NCBI RefSeq assembly: GCF_014764365.1
Contig: NZ_CP061718.1
Location: forward strand, 2,124,501 to 2,188,500
DNA: 64,000 nt
Source of the DNA: Roseococcus microcysteis
Lineage (GTDB): Bacteria; Pseudomonadota; Alphaproteobacteria; Acetobacterales; Acetobacteraceae
Direction of reading: 5' to 3'
The first letter of the stretch is position 1. Each line of letters begins with the position of its first letter. Made by a program: the position numbers and the translations under genes. Positions 36,415-44,595 of the stretch are shown in pieces. The notes below the pieces were generated by a model that saw nothing but the letters and a program-made list of their open reading frames with translations, made no database searches and was not told where the DNA came from.

Positions 36415-37710
36415 TCACCCCTCGCCGCGCGCCGGTCGCCGCAGCCCCAGCAGGTCGCGCAGGGTGGTGCCCTCGTAGCGCGTGCGGAACAGGCCGCGGC
36501 GTTGGAGGATGGGCACCACCAGCTCCACGAAATCCTCCATGCCGCCCGGGAAGTGCGAGGGCATGACGTTGAACCCGTCCGCCGCGCCATTCTCGAACCA
36601 GTGCTGCAAGGTGTCCGCCACATGCTCGGCCGCGCCGCACAGCACCCAGTGGCCGCGCGCCGCGCCCAGCAGGTTGTAGATGTCGCGCAGCGTCAGGTTG
36701 TCGCGCCGCGCCTTGTTCAGCAGGGCGCGCGCGAAGCCGTGCCCGCCGTCGAAGAGCGGCATCTCGCCCAGCGGCGCGTCCATGTCGCGGCCCGCCAGGT
36801 CCACGCCCAGCCGGTCCTGCAGAAGCTGCAGCGCATTGGTCGGGCTGATGAAGGATTGCAGCTGCGCCAGCTTGTCCAGCGCCTCGCGCTCCGTGCGGCC
36901 GACGATGGGCATGACGCCGGGCAGCACCGCCACCTCCTCCGCCCGGCGGCCCTGGGCGGGCAGGCGGGATTTCAGCGCGGCGTATTGCGCGCGCGCCTCC
37001 TCGAAATCCTGCACCACGGCGAAGACGACATCGGCGGTGCGCGCGGCGAGGTCGAGCCCGGCATCGGACCCGCCGGCCTGCAGGATCACGGGCCGCCCCT
37101 GCGGCGAACGGCCGATGTTGAGCGGCCCCTGCACGGAGAAATGCGGCCCCTCATGGTTCAGCTTGTGCAGCTTCGCCGGATCCACATAGAGGCCCGTGGC
37201 GCGGTCCGCGACCAGCGCATCCTCCTCCCAGCCATCCCAGAGGCCGCACACCACCTCCACGAATTCGGCGGCGATGGCGTAGCGTTCGGCGTGGTTGGGA
37301 TGGAGCCGCCCGAAATTGGGCCCCGCCTGGGCGGAGGACCCCGTCACCGCGTTCCACGCCGCCCGCCCGCCGCTGATATGGTCCAGCGAGGCGAAGGCGC
37401 GGGCCACGCTCCAGGGGTCGCTGTAGGTGGTGGCGACGGTGGCGCCGAGGCCGATATGCTTCGTGACCATGGCGAGGGCCGAGAGCATGGTCAGCGGCTC
37501 CAGCCGCACCGTGTAGGAGGGATGGGCGCCCGGGTCGGCGTAGAGGTTGTCGCCCATGAAGATCAGGTCGAAGCAGCCGCGCTCGGCCTGGGCGGCCATG
37601 GCCTGGATGGCGCGGATGTCCTGGAAGCTGGTGACGGCGCCCGGCATGCGCCAGCCCGCCACATGGCTGCCGGTGCCGAGCAGGAACAGGCCGAGATGCA
37701 TCTGCCGCAT
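36415..37710 (-). CDS. LLM-class flavin-dependent monooxygenase (NtaA/SnaA/DszA type)
   Basis: Protein of 431 residues of the bacterial-luciferase-like superfamily. Signs are MHLGLFLLGTGSHVAGWR, DLIFMGDNLY, TYSDPWSVARAFASLDHISG, GRAAWNAVTGS and GRPVILQAGGSDAGLDLAARTAD. This subgroup uses FMNH2 from a separate reductase to oxygenate N- or S-containing compounds (nitrilotriacetate, EDTA, dibenzothiophene sulfone, pyrimidines through RutA). No flavin reductase gene is seen nearby. It is encoded 7 nt after the ABC permease gene, so its substrate is probably what the importer brings in. Confidence 0.88.
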   Translation of the reverse strand: MRQMHLGLFLLGTGSHVAGWRMPGAVTSFQDIRAIQAMAAQAERGCFDLIFMGDNLYADPGAHPSYTVRLEPLTMLSALAMVTKHIGLGATVATTYSDPWSVARAFASLDHISGGRAAWNAVTGSSAQAGPNFGRLHPNHAERYAIAAEFVEVVCGLWDGWEEDALVADRATGLYVDPAKLHKLNHEGPHFSVQGPLNIGRSPQGRPVILQAGGSDAGLDLAARTADVVFAVVQDFEEARAQYAALKSRLPAQGRRAEEVAVLPGVMPIVGRTEREALDKLAQLQSFISPTNALQLLQDRLGVDLAGRDMDAPLGEMPLFDGGHGFARALLNKARRDNLTLRDIYNLLGAARGHWVLCGAAEHVADTLQHWFENGAADGFNVMPSHFPGGMEDFVELVVPILQRRGLFRTRYEGTTLRDLLGLRRPARGEG

Positions 37711-37717
37711 GAAACGC

Positions 37718-38458
37718 CTACCGCCAGAAGATGAAGCGCCGCTCCAGCGCGCCCACCGCGCCGAAGAAGGCGAGGCTGAGCGCGGAGGCCACCAGGATCG
37801 CCGCCCAGACCTGCACGAAATCAATCAGCGTGACGGACTGGTAGATGATCCAGCCCAGCCCCCCATAGGCGCCCAGCATCTCGGTCACGATGGCCACGAT
37901 CAGGCTGCGGACGGTGGCGACGCGAAGCCCGGCCGCGATCAGCGGCAGCGCGGCCGGCAGGCGCAGCCGCCAGAAGATGCCGAGGCGCCCCGCGCCGAAG
38001 CTGCGCATCAGGTCCACGCTGCGCCGGTCCACCCGGTCGAAGCCCGCCAGCGCGCTGAGGAAGATGGTGAAGCCCACCGCCAGCGCCACCATCACGATCT
38101 TGGAGGAGACGCCCACGCCGAACCACAGCAGCACCAGCGGCGACCAGGCCACCACCGGCACGGAGTTGATGGCCAGCAGCAGCGGCAGCACGCCGGCGCG
38201 CAAGGGCCGCGCCAGCACCAGCAGCGTCGCCATGCCGATGCCGGCGAAGGCGCCGATGGCATAGCCCGTCACCGCCTCGAAGCCCGTGACGAGGGCCGCC
38301 GCCTGCAAGGCTGCCCGATGCTCCCACACCGCGCCCAGGATCTGCGTCACAGCCGGCAGGGTGTAGGCCGGCAGGGCGAAGCCGCGCGCGGTGACCTCCC
38401 ACAGCGCCAGGATCAGCACGGCGCCGAAGACGCCGCGCGCGGTGGCGGAGGCCCTCAT
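37718..38458 (-). CDS. ABC transporter permease (second of pair)
   Basis: Protein of 246 residues with about six membrane helices of the BPD_transp_1 family. The EAA cytoplasmic loop is RSVDLMRSFGAGRLGIFWRL, which contacts the ATPase. It resembles SsuC/TauC/ThiX-type permeases for sulfonates, nitrate, taurine or pyrimidines. The ATG at 38458 overlaps the upstream permease stop by 4 nt; the longer upstream frame is a shadow. Together with the permease at 38455 it can form a heterodimeric channel. Confidence 0.88.
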   Translation of the reverse strand: MRASATARGVFGAVLILALWEVTARGFALPAYTLPAVTQILGAVWEHRAALQAAALVTGFEAVTGYAIGAFAGIGMATLLVLARPLRAGVLPLLLAINSVPVVAWSPLVLLWFGVGVSSKIVMVALAVGFTIFLSALAGFDRVDRRSVDLMRSFGAGRLGIFWRLRLPAALPLIAAGLRVATVRSLIVAIVTEMLGAYGGLGWIIYQSVTLIDFVQVWAAILVASALSLAFFGAVGALERRFIFWR

Positions 38459-39210
38459 TGCTCCGCCCCCCAGAACACGATGCGCCGCTCGGCCCAAGCC
38501 ACCAGCGCGTAGAAGCCCGTGCCCAGCAGCGCCGCGCAGAGGATGGCGGCCCAGAGCGCCACCACGCTCTCATTGTACATGGCCTGGAGCAGCAGCACGC
38601 CGATGCCGGTGTTGTCGCCGAACCATTCGCCCACGATGGCGCCCACCAGGCTGAGCGAGGCGCCGAGGCGAAGTGCGACGAAGATCTGCGGCAGGGCCAT
38701 GGGCAATTGCAGGCGGAACAGGATCTGCCGCGGCGTGGCGCCGAAGCTGCGCAGCAGCGCCGCCTGGCGCGGGTCCACGCTGTTCAGCCCGAGCAGCGTG
38801 TTCACCGTCACGGGAAAGAAGGTGAGGTAGAAGGCGATCACCGCCTTGGCCATCAGCGTGTTGCCGAACCACATCACCACCAGCGCGCCGAAGGCGATGA
38901 CGGGAATGGTCTGCGACACGACGAAGACCGGCAGCAGCATGTCGCGCAGCAGGGGCGCGCGGAAGAAGACCAGCCCGTTGATGATGCCCACGGCCGTGCC
39001 GGCGGCGAAGCCGATCAGCGTCTCGGCGGCGGTGCGTTGCAGCCCGGCCCAATAGGCGCCGGGCGTCAGGGCGATGGCGGCGAAGATGTCCGACAGGCGC
39101 GGCAGCAAATGCGGGCGGATGCCGAAGCCCACCACCACCGCCTCCCACACCAACCCGGCCAGGATCACCCCGCCCAGCAGGCGGAGCGCCGCCATCGCCG
39201 TGGACTTCAT
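38455..39210 (-). CDS. ABC transporter permease (first of pair)
   Basis: Protein of 251 residues, six predicted helices, BPD_transp_1 family. The EAA loop is PRQAALLRSFGATPRQILFRL. FGDNTGIGVLLL near the C-terminus is normal for SsuC/TauC-type permeases. Its start overlaps the binding-protein stop by 4 nt, and its stop overlaps the second permease start by 4 nt. Two different permeases in one importer are less usual in this subfamily, where homodimers are common. Confidence 0.88.
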   Translation of the reverse strand: MKSTAMAALRLLGGVILAGLVWEAVVVGFGIRPHLLPRLSDIFAAIALTPGAYWAGLQRTAAETLIGFAAGTAVGIINGLVFFRAPLLRDMLLPVFVVSQTIPVIAFGALVVMWFGNTLMAKAVIAFYLTFFPVTVNTLLGLNSVDPRQAALLRSFGATPRQILFRLQLPMALPQIFVALRLGASLSLVGAIVGEWFGDNTGIGVLLLQAMYNESVVALWAAILCAALLGTGFYALVAWAERRIVFWGAEQ

Positions 39211-40214
39211 GCCATGCGGTCCGCCAGCGGGATCGCCTCCAGGAAGCTGGAATTGTAGGCGGCGGCGAGGTCGAGCGGCGTCTTGATCACCTCATGCCGC
39301 AGGAAGAAGTCATGCGCGGCCTGGATCACGGGCCGGTCGATCCAGAACAGCCCGTTCTGCGCGGCGCCGCCGGCGACCATCAGCTTGCCGGCCTCCTCCA
39401 TCATGAATTCCTGGTGGGGGCGGTTCAGCGTGGGCGCCACGGACATGACGGAATCCACGCCGAGCTTGCCGTCGCGCAGCGCGTCCCGCCAGCCGCGGAT
39501 GGTGGCGCGCAGGAAGGCGGTGACCATCTGCGGGCGGTCGCGCGCCGTCTGCTCGCTGACGATGACGGTGTCGCGCGGGAAGGTGATGCCGTGGTCGTCG
39601 GGGACGAAGCTGCGCAGGTTGTCGCGGCCCACGCGCTGCATCAGCGTGAAGAACTCGTTGTAGCGAGTGGCCGTCACCACATCCACCTGCCGGTCCACGA
39701 AGGGCTGCACGCTGACCTGCTGCGGCTGCATGGTGAAGTCACCACGGCCGAGCCCGGCCTGCGCCAGCATACCCAGCAGCACGAAGTTGGCGCCGGTGAA
39801 CCAGGTGGTGATGGTCTTGCCGCGGAAATCGGCCAGCGTGCGGATGGGGCCATCGGCGCGCGTCACGAAGACGAAGGGCGTCTGCTGGTGCATCACGCCG
39901 GCGCAGACGATGGGCAGGTTGCGCTCGCGCGCCGCGAAGACGCTGTCCGTGCCGCCCGAAAGGCCGAAGGTGTCGGCACCCGAGGCGACCAGGTTTTCCG
40001 TCAGCAGGTTGGGCCCGCCGGGGTTGATGGTGAGGTCTATGCCCGCCTCGCGGTAATAGCCCTTCTGGAGCGCCACGTAGAAGCCCGCGAACTGCGCCTG
40101 GGTCAGCCATTTCAGGCGCAGCGTGGCGCGCACCAGGTTCTGCGCCCCGGCGGGGCGGATGAAGGGGGTGACGGCGGCTGCGCCCGTCGCGGCCAGAAGG
40201 TGGCGCCTGTTCAT
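39207..40214 (-). CDS. ABC transporter substrate-binding protein, NMT1/THI5-like
   Basis: Protein of 335 residues with an export signal (MNRRHLLAATGAAAVTPFIRPAGAQ is the region; cleavage near AGAQ). The mature start LRLKWLTQAQFAGFYVALQK is the NMT1/THI5-like signature seen in ThiY and in binding proteins for pyrimidine-type ligands. Additional typical stretches are YYREAGIDLTINPGG and RGKTITTWF. The family binds small aromatic N-heterocycles, nitrate, sulfonates or taurine, so the ligand is open. ATG 40214 has an AGGAG site; the upstream open frame to 40247 is less likely. Confidence 0.88.
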   Translation of the reverse strand: MNRRHLLAATGAAAVTPFIRPAGAQNLVRATLRLKWLTQAQFAGFYVALQKGYYREAGIDLTINPGGPNLLTENLVASGADTFGLSGGTDSVFAARERNLPIVCAGVMHQQTPFVFVTRADGPIRTLADFRGKTITTWFTGANFVLLGMLAQAGLGRGDFTMQPQQVSVQPFVDRQVDVVTATRYNEFFTLMQRVGRDNLRSFVPDDHGITFPRDTVIVSEQTARDRPQMVTAFLRATIRGWRDALRDGKLGVDSVMSVAPTLNRPHQEFMMEEAGKLMVAGGAAQNGLFWIDRPVIQAAHDFFLRHEVIKTPLDLAAAYNSSFLEAIPLADRMA

Positions 40215-40239
40215 CCTGCTCTCTCCTGCTTGGGTTGGG

Positions 40240-40977
40240 TCAGTCACGGAAGCCTGGCTCCTCGCGGTCGAGGAGGCGGAGGAAGGCGGGCCATTCGCGC
40301 TCGCCGGGGCCCAGGATGTCGCCCTGCTGCTGCCAGAACTGGTCGGCGGCGCGGGCGCAGATTTCGGGCGCCGGCTCGATGATGGGCTGGCCGGAGGATT
40401 GCATCATCAGCTGGATGCGGGCCGCGCGCTCGAAGTAGTAGAGCAGCATGAAGGCCGCCCCCGGCGTGCGCCCCACGGTCAGCGTGCCGTGGTTGCGCAT
40501 GAGCATGACGGGATGCGTGCCGAAGTCGCGCACCAGGCGTTCCTGCTCGTCCAGATCTATCGCGACGCCCTCATAGTCGTGGAAGGCCTGGCGCTGGTGG
40601 AACCACATGGCGAACTGGCTGAGGGGGCGCAGCCCGCCCGGCTGCGCCGACACCGCCACCGCCGCATCCGAATGCGCGTGCAGCACGCAGGCCGCGTCGT
40701 GCCGCGCCTTGTGGATGGCGGCATGGATGACGAAGGCCGCGACATTCGCCTCATGCGGGCTGGGCGCGAGCTTGCGGCCCTGCGTGTCGATCTTCACGAG
40801 GGAGGAAGCGGTGATCTCGCTGAACAGCATCCCATAGGGGTTCAGCAGGAAGGCGCCGTCCTCGCCCGGCACGCGCAGCGAGATGTGGTTGTAGATGACG
40901 TCATCCAGCCCCAGCCGCGCCACCATCCGGTAGCAGGCGGCGAGCGAGATGCGCGCCTCGCGTTCCGCATCGGTCAT
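40240..40977 (-). CDS. class II aldolase/adducin family protein
   Basis: Protein of 245 residues of the zinc aldolase fold used by fuculose-phosphate aldolase and by some decarboxylases. Metal ligands are the HAHS pair in VLHAHSDAAVAV and the histidine in MRNHGTLTVG; NHISLRVPG and FLLNPYGMLFSEI are also typical. The reaction could be aldol cleavage or decarboxylation of a hydroxy acid. It is encoded inside the ABC operon between the ATPase gene (4-nt overlap) and the binding protein, so it probably acts on the imported compound or a later intermediate. Confidence 0.85.
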   Translation of the reverse strand: MTDAEREARISLAACYRMVARLGLDDVIYNHISLRVPGEDGAFLLNPYGMLFSEITASSLVKIDTQGRKLAPSPHEANVAAFVIHAAIHKARHDAACVLHAHSDAAVAVSAQPGGLRPLSQFAMWFHQRQAFHDYEGVAIDLDEQERLVRDFGTHPVMLMRNHGTLTVGRTPGAAFMLLYYFERAARIQLMMQSSGQPIIEPAPEICARAADQFWQQQGDILGPGEREWPAFLRLLDREEPGFRD

Positions 40978-41774
40978 GGCGCGGCCGCCGTGCCGGTCAG
41001 GAAGGACTTCATGGCTTCCTCCTCGATGGCGTCGAGCACCTCGCGCTTGATGGCCGTGAATTCCGGTGAGGTGAGCAGTTCCGGCGCGCGCGGGCGGGGC
41101 AGGTCCACCGCGCGCATCAGCTTCACGGCCCCTGGCCGCGCGGTCATCACCACCACGCGGTCGCCCAGGAAGATGGCCTCGTCCACGTCATGCGTGATGA
41201 ACAGGATGGTGCGGCGGTGGCGCTGCCACACATCCAGCAGCCAGCGCTGCATCATGCTGCGCGTCAGCGCGTCCAGCGCGCCGAAGGGCTCGTCCAGCAG
41301 CATGAGCTCGCGTTCGAAGAGGAAGGTGCGCATCAGCGCCACGCGCTGCCGCATGCCGCCGGAGAGCTGGTGGGGATACTGGTTCTCGAACCCCGTCAGG
41401 CCGAATTCGGGCAGCATGGACAGCGCCTTCGCCCGCGCCTCGCGCCGGTTCGCGCCCTCGATCTCATTGGCGAGGATGGCGTTGTCCACCACGTTGCGCC
41501 AGGGCAGCAGCAAATCGCGCTGCGGCATGAAGGAGACCTGTCCCAGCAATTCCCGTGCATGGCAGCCGCGGCCCTTGAAGCGCAGGATGCCGCCATCATC
41601 GGGCTCGTCGAGGCCCGCCACGATGTTGAACAGCGTGCTCTTGCCGCAGCCCGAGGGGCCGACGACGGTCACGAACTCGCCTGGCTGCACATCCAGGCCG
41701 AAGCCCTCCAGGGCCTGCACCGCGCCGAAACGCTTGGAGAGGCCACGCAGTTCGAGAAGAGGGGCGTTGTTCAA
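40974..41774 (-). CDS. ABC transporter ATP-binding protein (nitrate/sulfonate/taurine type)
   Basis: Protein of 266 residues. Walker A is GPSGCGKST, the Q loop is SFMPQRDLLLPWRN, the signature is QLSGGMRQRVALMRT, Walker B is LMLLDEPFGALD and the switch histidine is FITHDVDEA. It powers import through the two permeases encoded downstream. The best start is TTG 41774 (LNNAPLLELRGL), with AGG 7 nt upstream; no closer in-frame ATG or GTG exists. It is the first gene of a seven-gene minus-strand operon that diverges from gntR. Confidence 0.92.
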   Translation of the reverse strand: MNNAPLLELRGLSKRFGAVQALEGFGLDVQPGEFVTVVGPSGCGKSTLFNIVAGLDEPDDGGILRFKGRGCHARELLGQVSFMPQRDLLLPWRNVVDNAILANEIEGANRREARAKALSMLPEFGLTGFENQYPHQLSGGMRQRVALMRTFLFERELMLLDEPFGALDALTRSMMQRWLLDVWQRHRRTILFITHDVDEAIFLGDRVVVMTARPGAVKLMRAVDLPRPRAPELLTSPEFTAIKREVLDAIEEEAMKSFLTGTAAAP

Positions 41775-41848
41775 TCCGTGACCTGCCTTCTGCGCCCCGG
41801 GATGAGGCTCTAAAACATCTTCACGACAGCGGCGCCGATTTGGAATAC

Positions 41849-41864
41849 AAAGACGGGCGTCTTT
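41849..41864. promoter_or_regulatory. perfect palindrome, probable operator in the divergent promoter
   Basis: AAAGACG-GG-CGTCTTT is a perfect 7-bp inverted repeat with a 2-nt centre. It lies 30 nt upstream of the gntR start and 75 nt upstream of the ABC ATPase start, the right place for a dimeric regulator to control both arms. Confidence 0.6.
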
Positions 41865-41893
41865 GCACACATGAATGAGGCTCCCGCACACAA

Positions 41894-42604
41894 ATGCGCG
41901 CGAAACAGGCAATGCCCGAGGCAGAATGGTCAGCTTCCGGGCGCAGGGCACCCGCCGCCCCCGGTGCCGGCACCCTGGCCAACACCCTCTACCGCCGCCT
42001 GCGCGACGACATCGCGGGCGGGCGGCTGGACCCCGGCGCACGTCTGGACGAACAGGAAATCGCCGACCGGCACGGCTGTTCCCGCACCCCCGTGCGCGAG
42101 GCGTTCCGCCTGCTGGCGAGCGAGCGCCTGGTGGAACTGCGCGGCCGGCAGGGCGCCGTGGTCCGCAGCATCTCCGCCCAGACGCTGATCGAGATGTTCC
42201 AGGTGATGGGAGAGCTGGAGGGGCTCTGCGCCCGGCTGGCCGCCCGGCGCAGCACGCCCGCCCAGAACGCGGCGCTCCAGGCCATCCATGCCCGGCTGGA
42301 GCAGGCCGCCGGCGACACGGCGGACGCCTTCTACGACATCAACGCCGAATTCCACGAAGCCATCTACGAGGCCGCACACAACGCCTTCCTGGCCGAGGAA
42401 ACCCGCCGCCTGCGCAACCGGGTCGCCGCCTATCGCCGTCGCGTCACGCACATGCCCACGCGGGTGGAGGACACGCTGCGCGAGCATGCCGAGGTCATGG
42501 CCGCCATCCTGGCCCGCGACCCGGAGGCCGCCCACCGCGCCATGCGCGCCCACCTGACCCTGCTGGGAGAGAACCTGCTGGACCTGATCGCGGGGCTCGA
42601 CTGA
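41894..42604 (+). CDS. GntR-family (FadR/FCD) transcriptional regulator
   Basis: Protein of 236 residues. Residues about 28-95 are the winged helix-turn-helix (LYRRLRDDIAGGRLDPGARL, then EQEIADRHGCSRTPVREAFR). The rest is the all-helical FCD effector domain, with metal-type ligands suggested by AFYDINAEFHEAIYEAAHN and TLREHAEVMAAILARD. FCD regulators are usually repressors released by a carboxylic acid from the pathway they control. It sits between the ABC/aldolase/monooxygenase operon and the SDR/aminotransferase operon, so it likely controls both through the two palindromes at 41849 and 42614. ATG 41912 is an alternative start. Confidence 0.92.
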   Translation: MRAKQAMPEAEWSASGRRAPAAPGAGTLANTLYRRLRDDIAGGRLDPGARLDEQEIADRHGCSRTPVREAFRLLASERLVELRGRQGAVVRSISAQTLIEMFQVMGELEGLCARLAARRSTPAQNAALQAIHARLEQAAGDTADAFYDINAEFHEAIYEAAHNAFLAEETRRLRNRVAAYRRRVTHMPTRVEDTLREHAEVMAAILARDPEAAHRAMRAHLTLLGENLLDLIAGLD

Positions 42605-42613
42605 CGCCCGCCT

Positions 42614-42655
42614 CCATGTTGGTATGCATATTGCTAGTCAATGCATACAACATGG
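42614..42655. promoter_or_regulatory. long imperfect inverted repeat, probable operator before the SDR operon
   Basis: The arm at 42614-42633 (CCATGTTGGTATGCATATTG) and the arm at 42639-42655 (CAATGCATACAACATGG) are reverse complements except for three extra bases in the left arm, with a 5-nt centre. Each arm also holds an ATGCAT core of the kind bound by FCD regulators. It sits between the gntR stop and the SDR start. There is no T-run after it, so a terminator is unlikely. Confidence 0.6.
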
Positions 42656-42670
42656 ATAACGGAGCGCCCC

Positions 42671-43450
42671 TTGCAGCTTGATCTCGCGGGAAAGACCGCC
42701 CTCATCACCGGGGCTTCCAAGGGCATCGGCCTCGCCTGCGCCGAGGTGCTGGCCGAGGAGGGCTGCCACCTCCACCTCGCCGCCCGCAACGGCGCGGCCA
42801 TGGATGAGGCGGCAGCCAAGCTGCGCGCCGCCCATGGCGTGCGCGTCACCACCCATGCGCTGGACCTCTCGACCACCGCGGCCATGGAACAGCTGGCCGA
42901 GGCCGCGCGGGACGCCACCATCCTGATCAATAATGCGGGCGACATCCCGGCCGGGCCGCTCGACGCCGTGACCGATGCCGCGCTGCGCCAGGGCTTCGAC
43001 CTGAAGGTCTTCGGCTACATCACGCTGACGCGCCTGTTCTACCCGCGCATGAAGGGGCGGGACGGCGTCATCGTGAACGTCATCGGCAACTCCGGCGAGA
43101 ACTGGGATGCCAGCTATTTCGCCGGCTCCACCGGCAATGCGGCGCTGATGTCCTTCACCAAGGCCATCGGTGGCCGCAGCCTGGATGACGGCATCCGCGT
43201 GGTGGGCATCAACCCCGGCCCCGTCGCCACCGACCGCATGCTCAAGATCATGAAGGTGAAGGCGCGCGAGATGCTGGGCGACGAGGCGCGCTGGGAGGAG
43301 CTCTTCGCCAAATACCCCGGCAAGCGCCCCGCCACGGCGCGCGAGACGGCGGATCTCTGCGCCTTCATGGCCTCTCCGCGCGCGGGCTACATCACGGGCA
43401 CGGTGGTGACGATTGATGGCGGCATCTCGGCGCGCGGCTCCGTCATCTGA
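42671..43450 (+). CDS. SDR-family oxidoreductase with atypical active site
   Basis: Protein of 259 residues with a Rossmann fold: cofactor motif TGASKGIG (14-20) and NNAG (87-90). The classic YxxxK catalytic motif is not present. The region reads DASYFAGSTGNAALMSFTKA, with Tyr149 displaced and Asn156 where the lysine normally stands. Some divergent SDRs share this pattern, and the chemistry may differ. TTG 42671 has GGAG 6 nt upstream; ATG 42641 lies inside the palindrome and has no ribosome site. The stop overlaps the aminotransferase start by one base. It opens a five-gene operon. Confidence 0.82.
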   Translation: MQLDLAGKTALITGASKGIGLACAEVLAEEGCHLHLAARNGAAMDEAAAKLRAAHGVRVTTHALDLSTTAAMEQLAEAARDATILINNAGDIPAGPLDAVTDAALRQGFDLKVFGYITLTRLFYPRMKGRDGVIVNVIGNSGENWDASYFAGSTGNAALMSFTKAIGGRSLDDGIRVVGINPGPVATDRMLKIMKVKAREMLGDEARWEELFAKYPGKRPATARETADLCAFMASPRAGYITGTVVTIDGGISARGSVI

Positions 43451-44583
43451 TGGCCGGCGCCCTCACCCGCAACCGCTATTTCGACGCGCTCAGCGCCACG
43501 CCGGGCCTGGCCTGGATGGGCCAGAACACAAACCACATCCCGGCCCACCCCGCGGTGCTGGGCGCCATGCACGCGGCGGTGGACGGGCTGGAGTTCAACG
43601 CCTACGCGCCGCCGCTGGGCTTCGAGGCGCTGCGGGAAGCCATCCTGGCCGACCTCGGCGTGCGCGGCGCGGAGGCCCTGGTGACGGAGGGCGGCGTGAA
43701 CGCGCTGGCGCTGGTCTGCCGCGCGCGCTGCCGGCCGGGCACCACCTTCGTCACCACCGACCCGACGTGGAAATGGCCCTGCCTCTTCGCGCGCCAGGCG
43801 GGGGCGGAGGTGGTGGAAATCCCGATCTACGACGCTGGCTGCCAGTATCGCCTCACGCCCGAGGCGCTGCGCGCGGCGGTGGATGCGCGCACCAGCGTCA
43901 TCTACATCGTGGACCCCAACAACCCGCTCGGCATCTGCTACACGCGGGACGAGATCGCCGCCTTCGCCGCCATCGCGAAGGAAGTGGGCGCGCTGCTGGT
44001 GCATGACTGCACCTATCGCGACTTCGCCGATGGCCACCACCCGGCGCTGCTGGAGGCGCCGGACCATGCCGTCGTCTCGCTGTCCTTCTCCAAATGGCTG
44101 GGCCTCGCGGGGCTTCGCATCGGCGCGCTGGTGGCGCCGGCGGCGCTGCTGGAGGAATTCGCGGACCAGGCCACGGGCGTTCTCGGCGCCAGCGTCATCG
44201 CGCAGCGTGCGGCGCTGGCGGGCCTCGCCGTGAAGCCCGAATGGATGGCTCAGGTGCGCGCCACCACGCGCGCCAACAACGCCATGATCCGTGACGCCGC
44301 CCTTCGCATCCCGGGCTTCTCCGTGCCCGTCTGGCCGAGCCACGGCAACTTCCTGGTGGTGGAGACCGAGGCCGCGAATATCCGCCCCGAGGCCCTGGTG
44401 GAGGCGGCGCGGCGCGAGGGCATCATGATCCGCCAGGGCAGCTACCACACGGCACGCTTCGGGCATCGCTTCATGAAGATCAGCACCTCCGTCCCTGGCG
44501 AATGGGCGGAGAAGCTGGCCGATCGCCTGCCCGCCCTGGCCGCCACTGCCCGCACGCTCAACGACCTCACGCCGCAATTCTGA
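43450..44583 (+). CDS. class I/II PLP-dependent aminotransferase
   Basis: Protein of 377 residues, fold type I. The PLP lysine is K215 in LSFSKWLGLAGLRIGAL, the aspartate is in VHDCTYRDFA (about D186), and the asparagine/proline pair is in IVDPNNPLGICYT. EFNAYAPPLGFEALREAI is the usual substrate-gate region. Aspartate and aromatic transaminases and C-S lyases share this fold, so the amino acid is unknown. It is in an operon with the SDR, an alpha/beta hydrolase and a carbamoylase-type hydrolase, which suggests an amino acid or amine intermediate. Confidence 0.88.
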   Translation: MAGALTRNRYFDALSATPGLAWMGQNTNHIPAHPAVLGAMHAAVDGLEFNAYAPPLGFEALREAILADLGVRGAEALVTEGGVNALALVCRARCRPGTTFVTTDPTWKWPCLFARQAGAEVVEIPIYDAGCQYRLTPEALRAAVDARTSVIYIVDPNNPLGICYTRDEIAAFAAIAKEVGALLVHDCTYRDFADGHHPALLEAPDHAVVSLSFSKWLGLAGLRIGALVAPAALLEEFADQATGVLGASVIAQRAALAGLAVKPEWMAQVRATTRANNAMIRDAALRIPGFSVPVWPSHGNFLVVETEAANIRPEALVEAARREGIMIRQGSYHTARFGHRFMKISTSVPGEWAEKLADRLPALAATARTLNDLTPQF

Positions 44584-44595
44584 GAGGGACACATC

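Noticed and set aside
41775..41893. Thiamine (TPP) riboswitch upstream of the NMT1-like ABC operon
   Set aside because: NMT1/THI5-like importers are sometimes thiamine-regulated, but I find no CTGAGA-type conserved element in the leader; a palindromic protein-binding site is seen instead.
42614..42655. Rho-independent terminator after gntR
   Set aside because: The repeat is strong but no T-run follows on the plus strand, so an operator or RNA hairpin is more likely.
42641..42670. ATG 42641 as the start of the SDR gene
   Set aside because: It lies inside the inverted repeat and lacks a ribosome site; TTG 42671 has GGAG 6 nt upstream and gives the normal SDR N-terminus.
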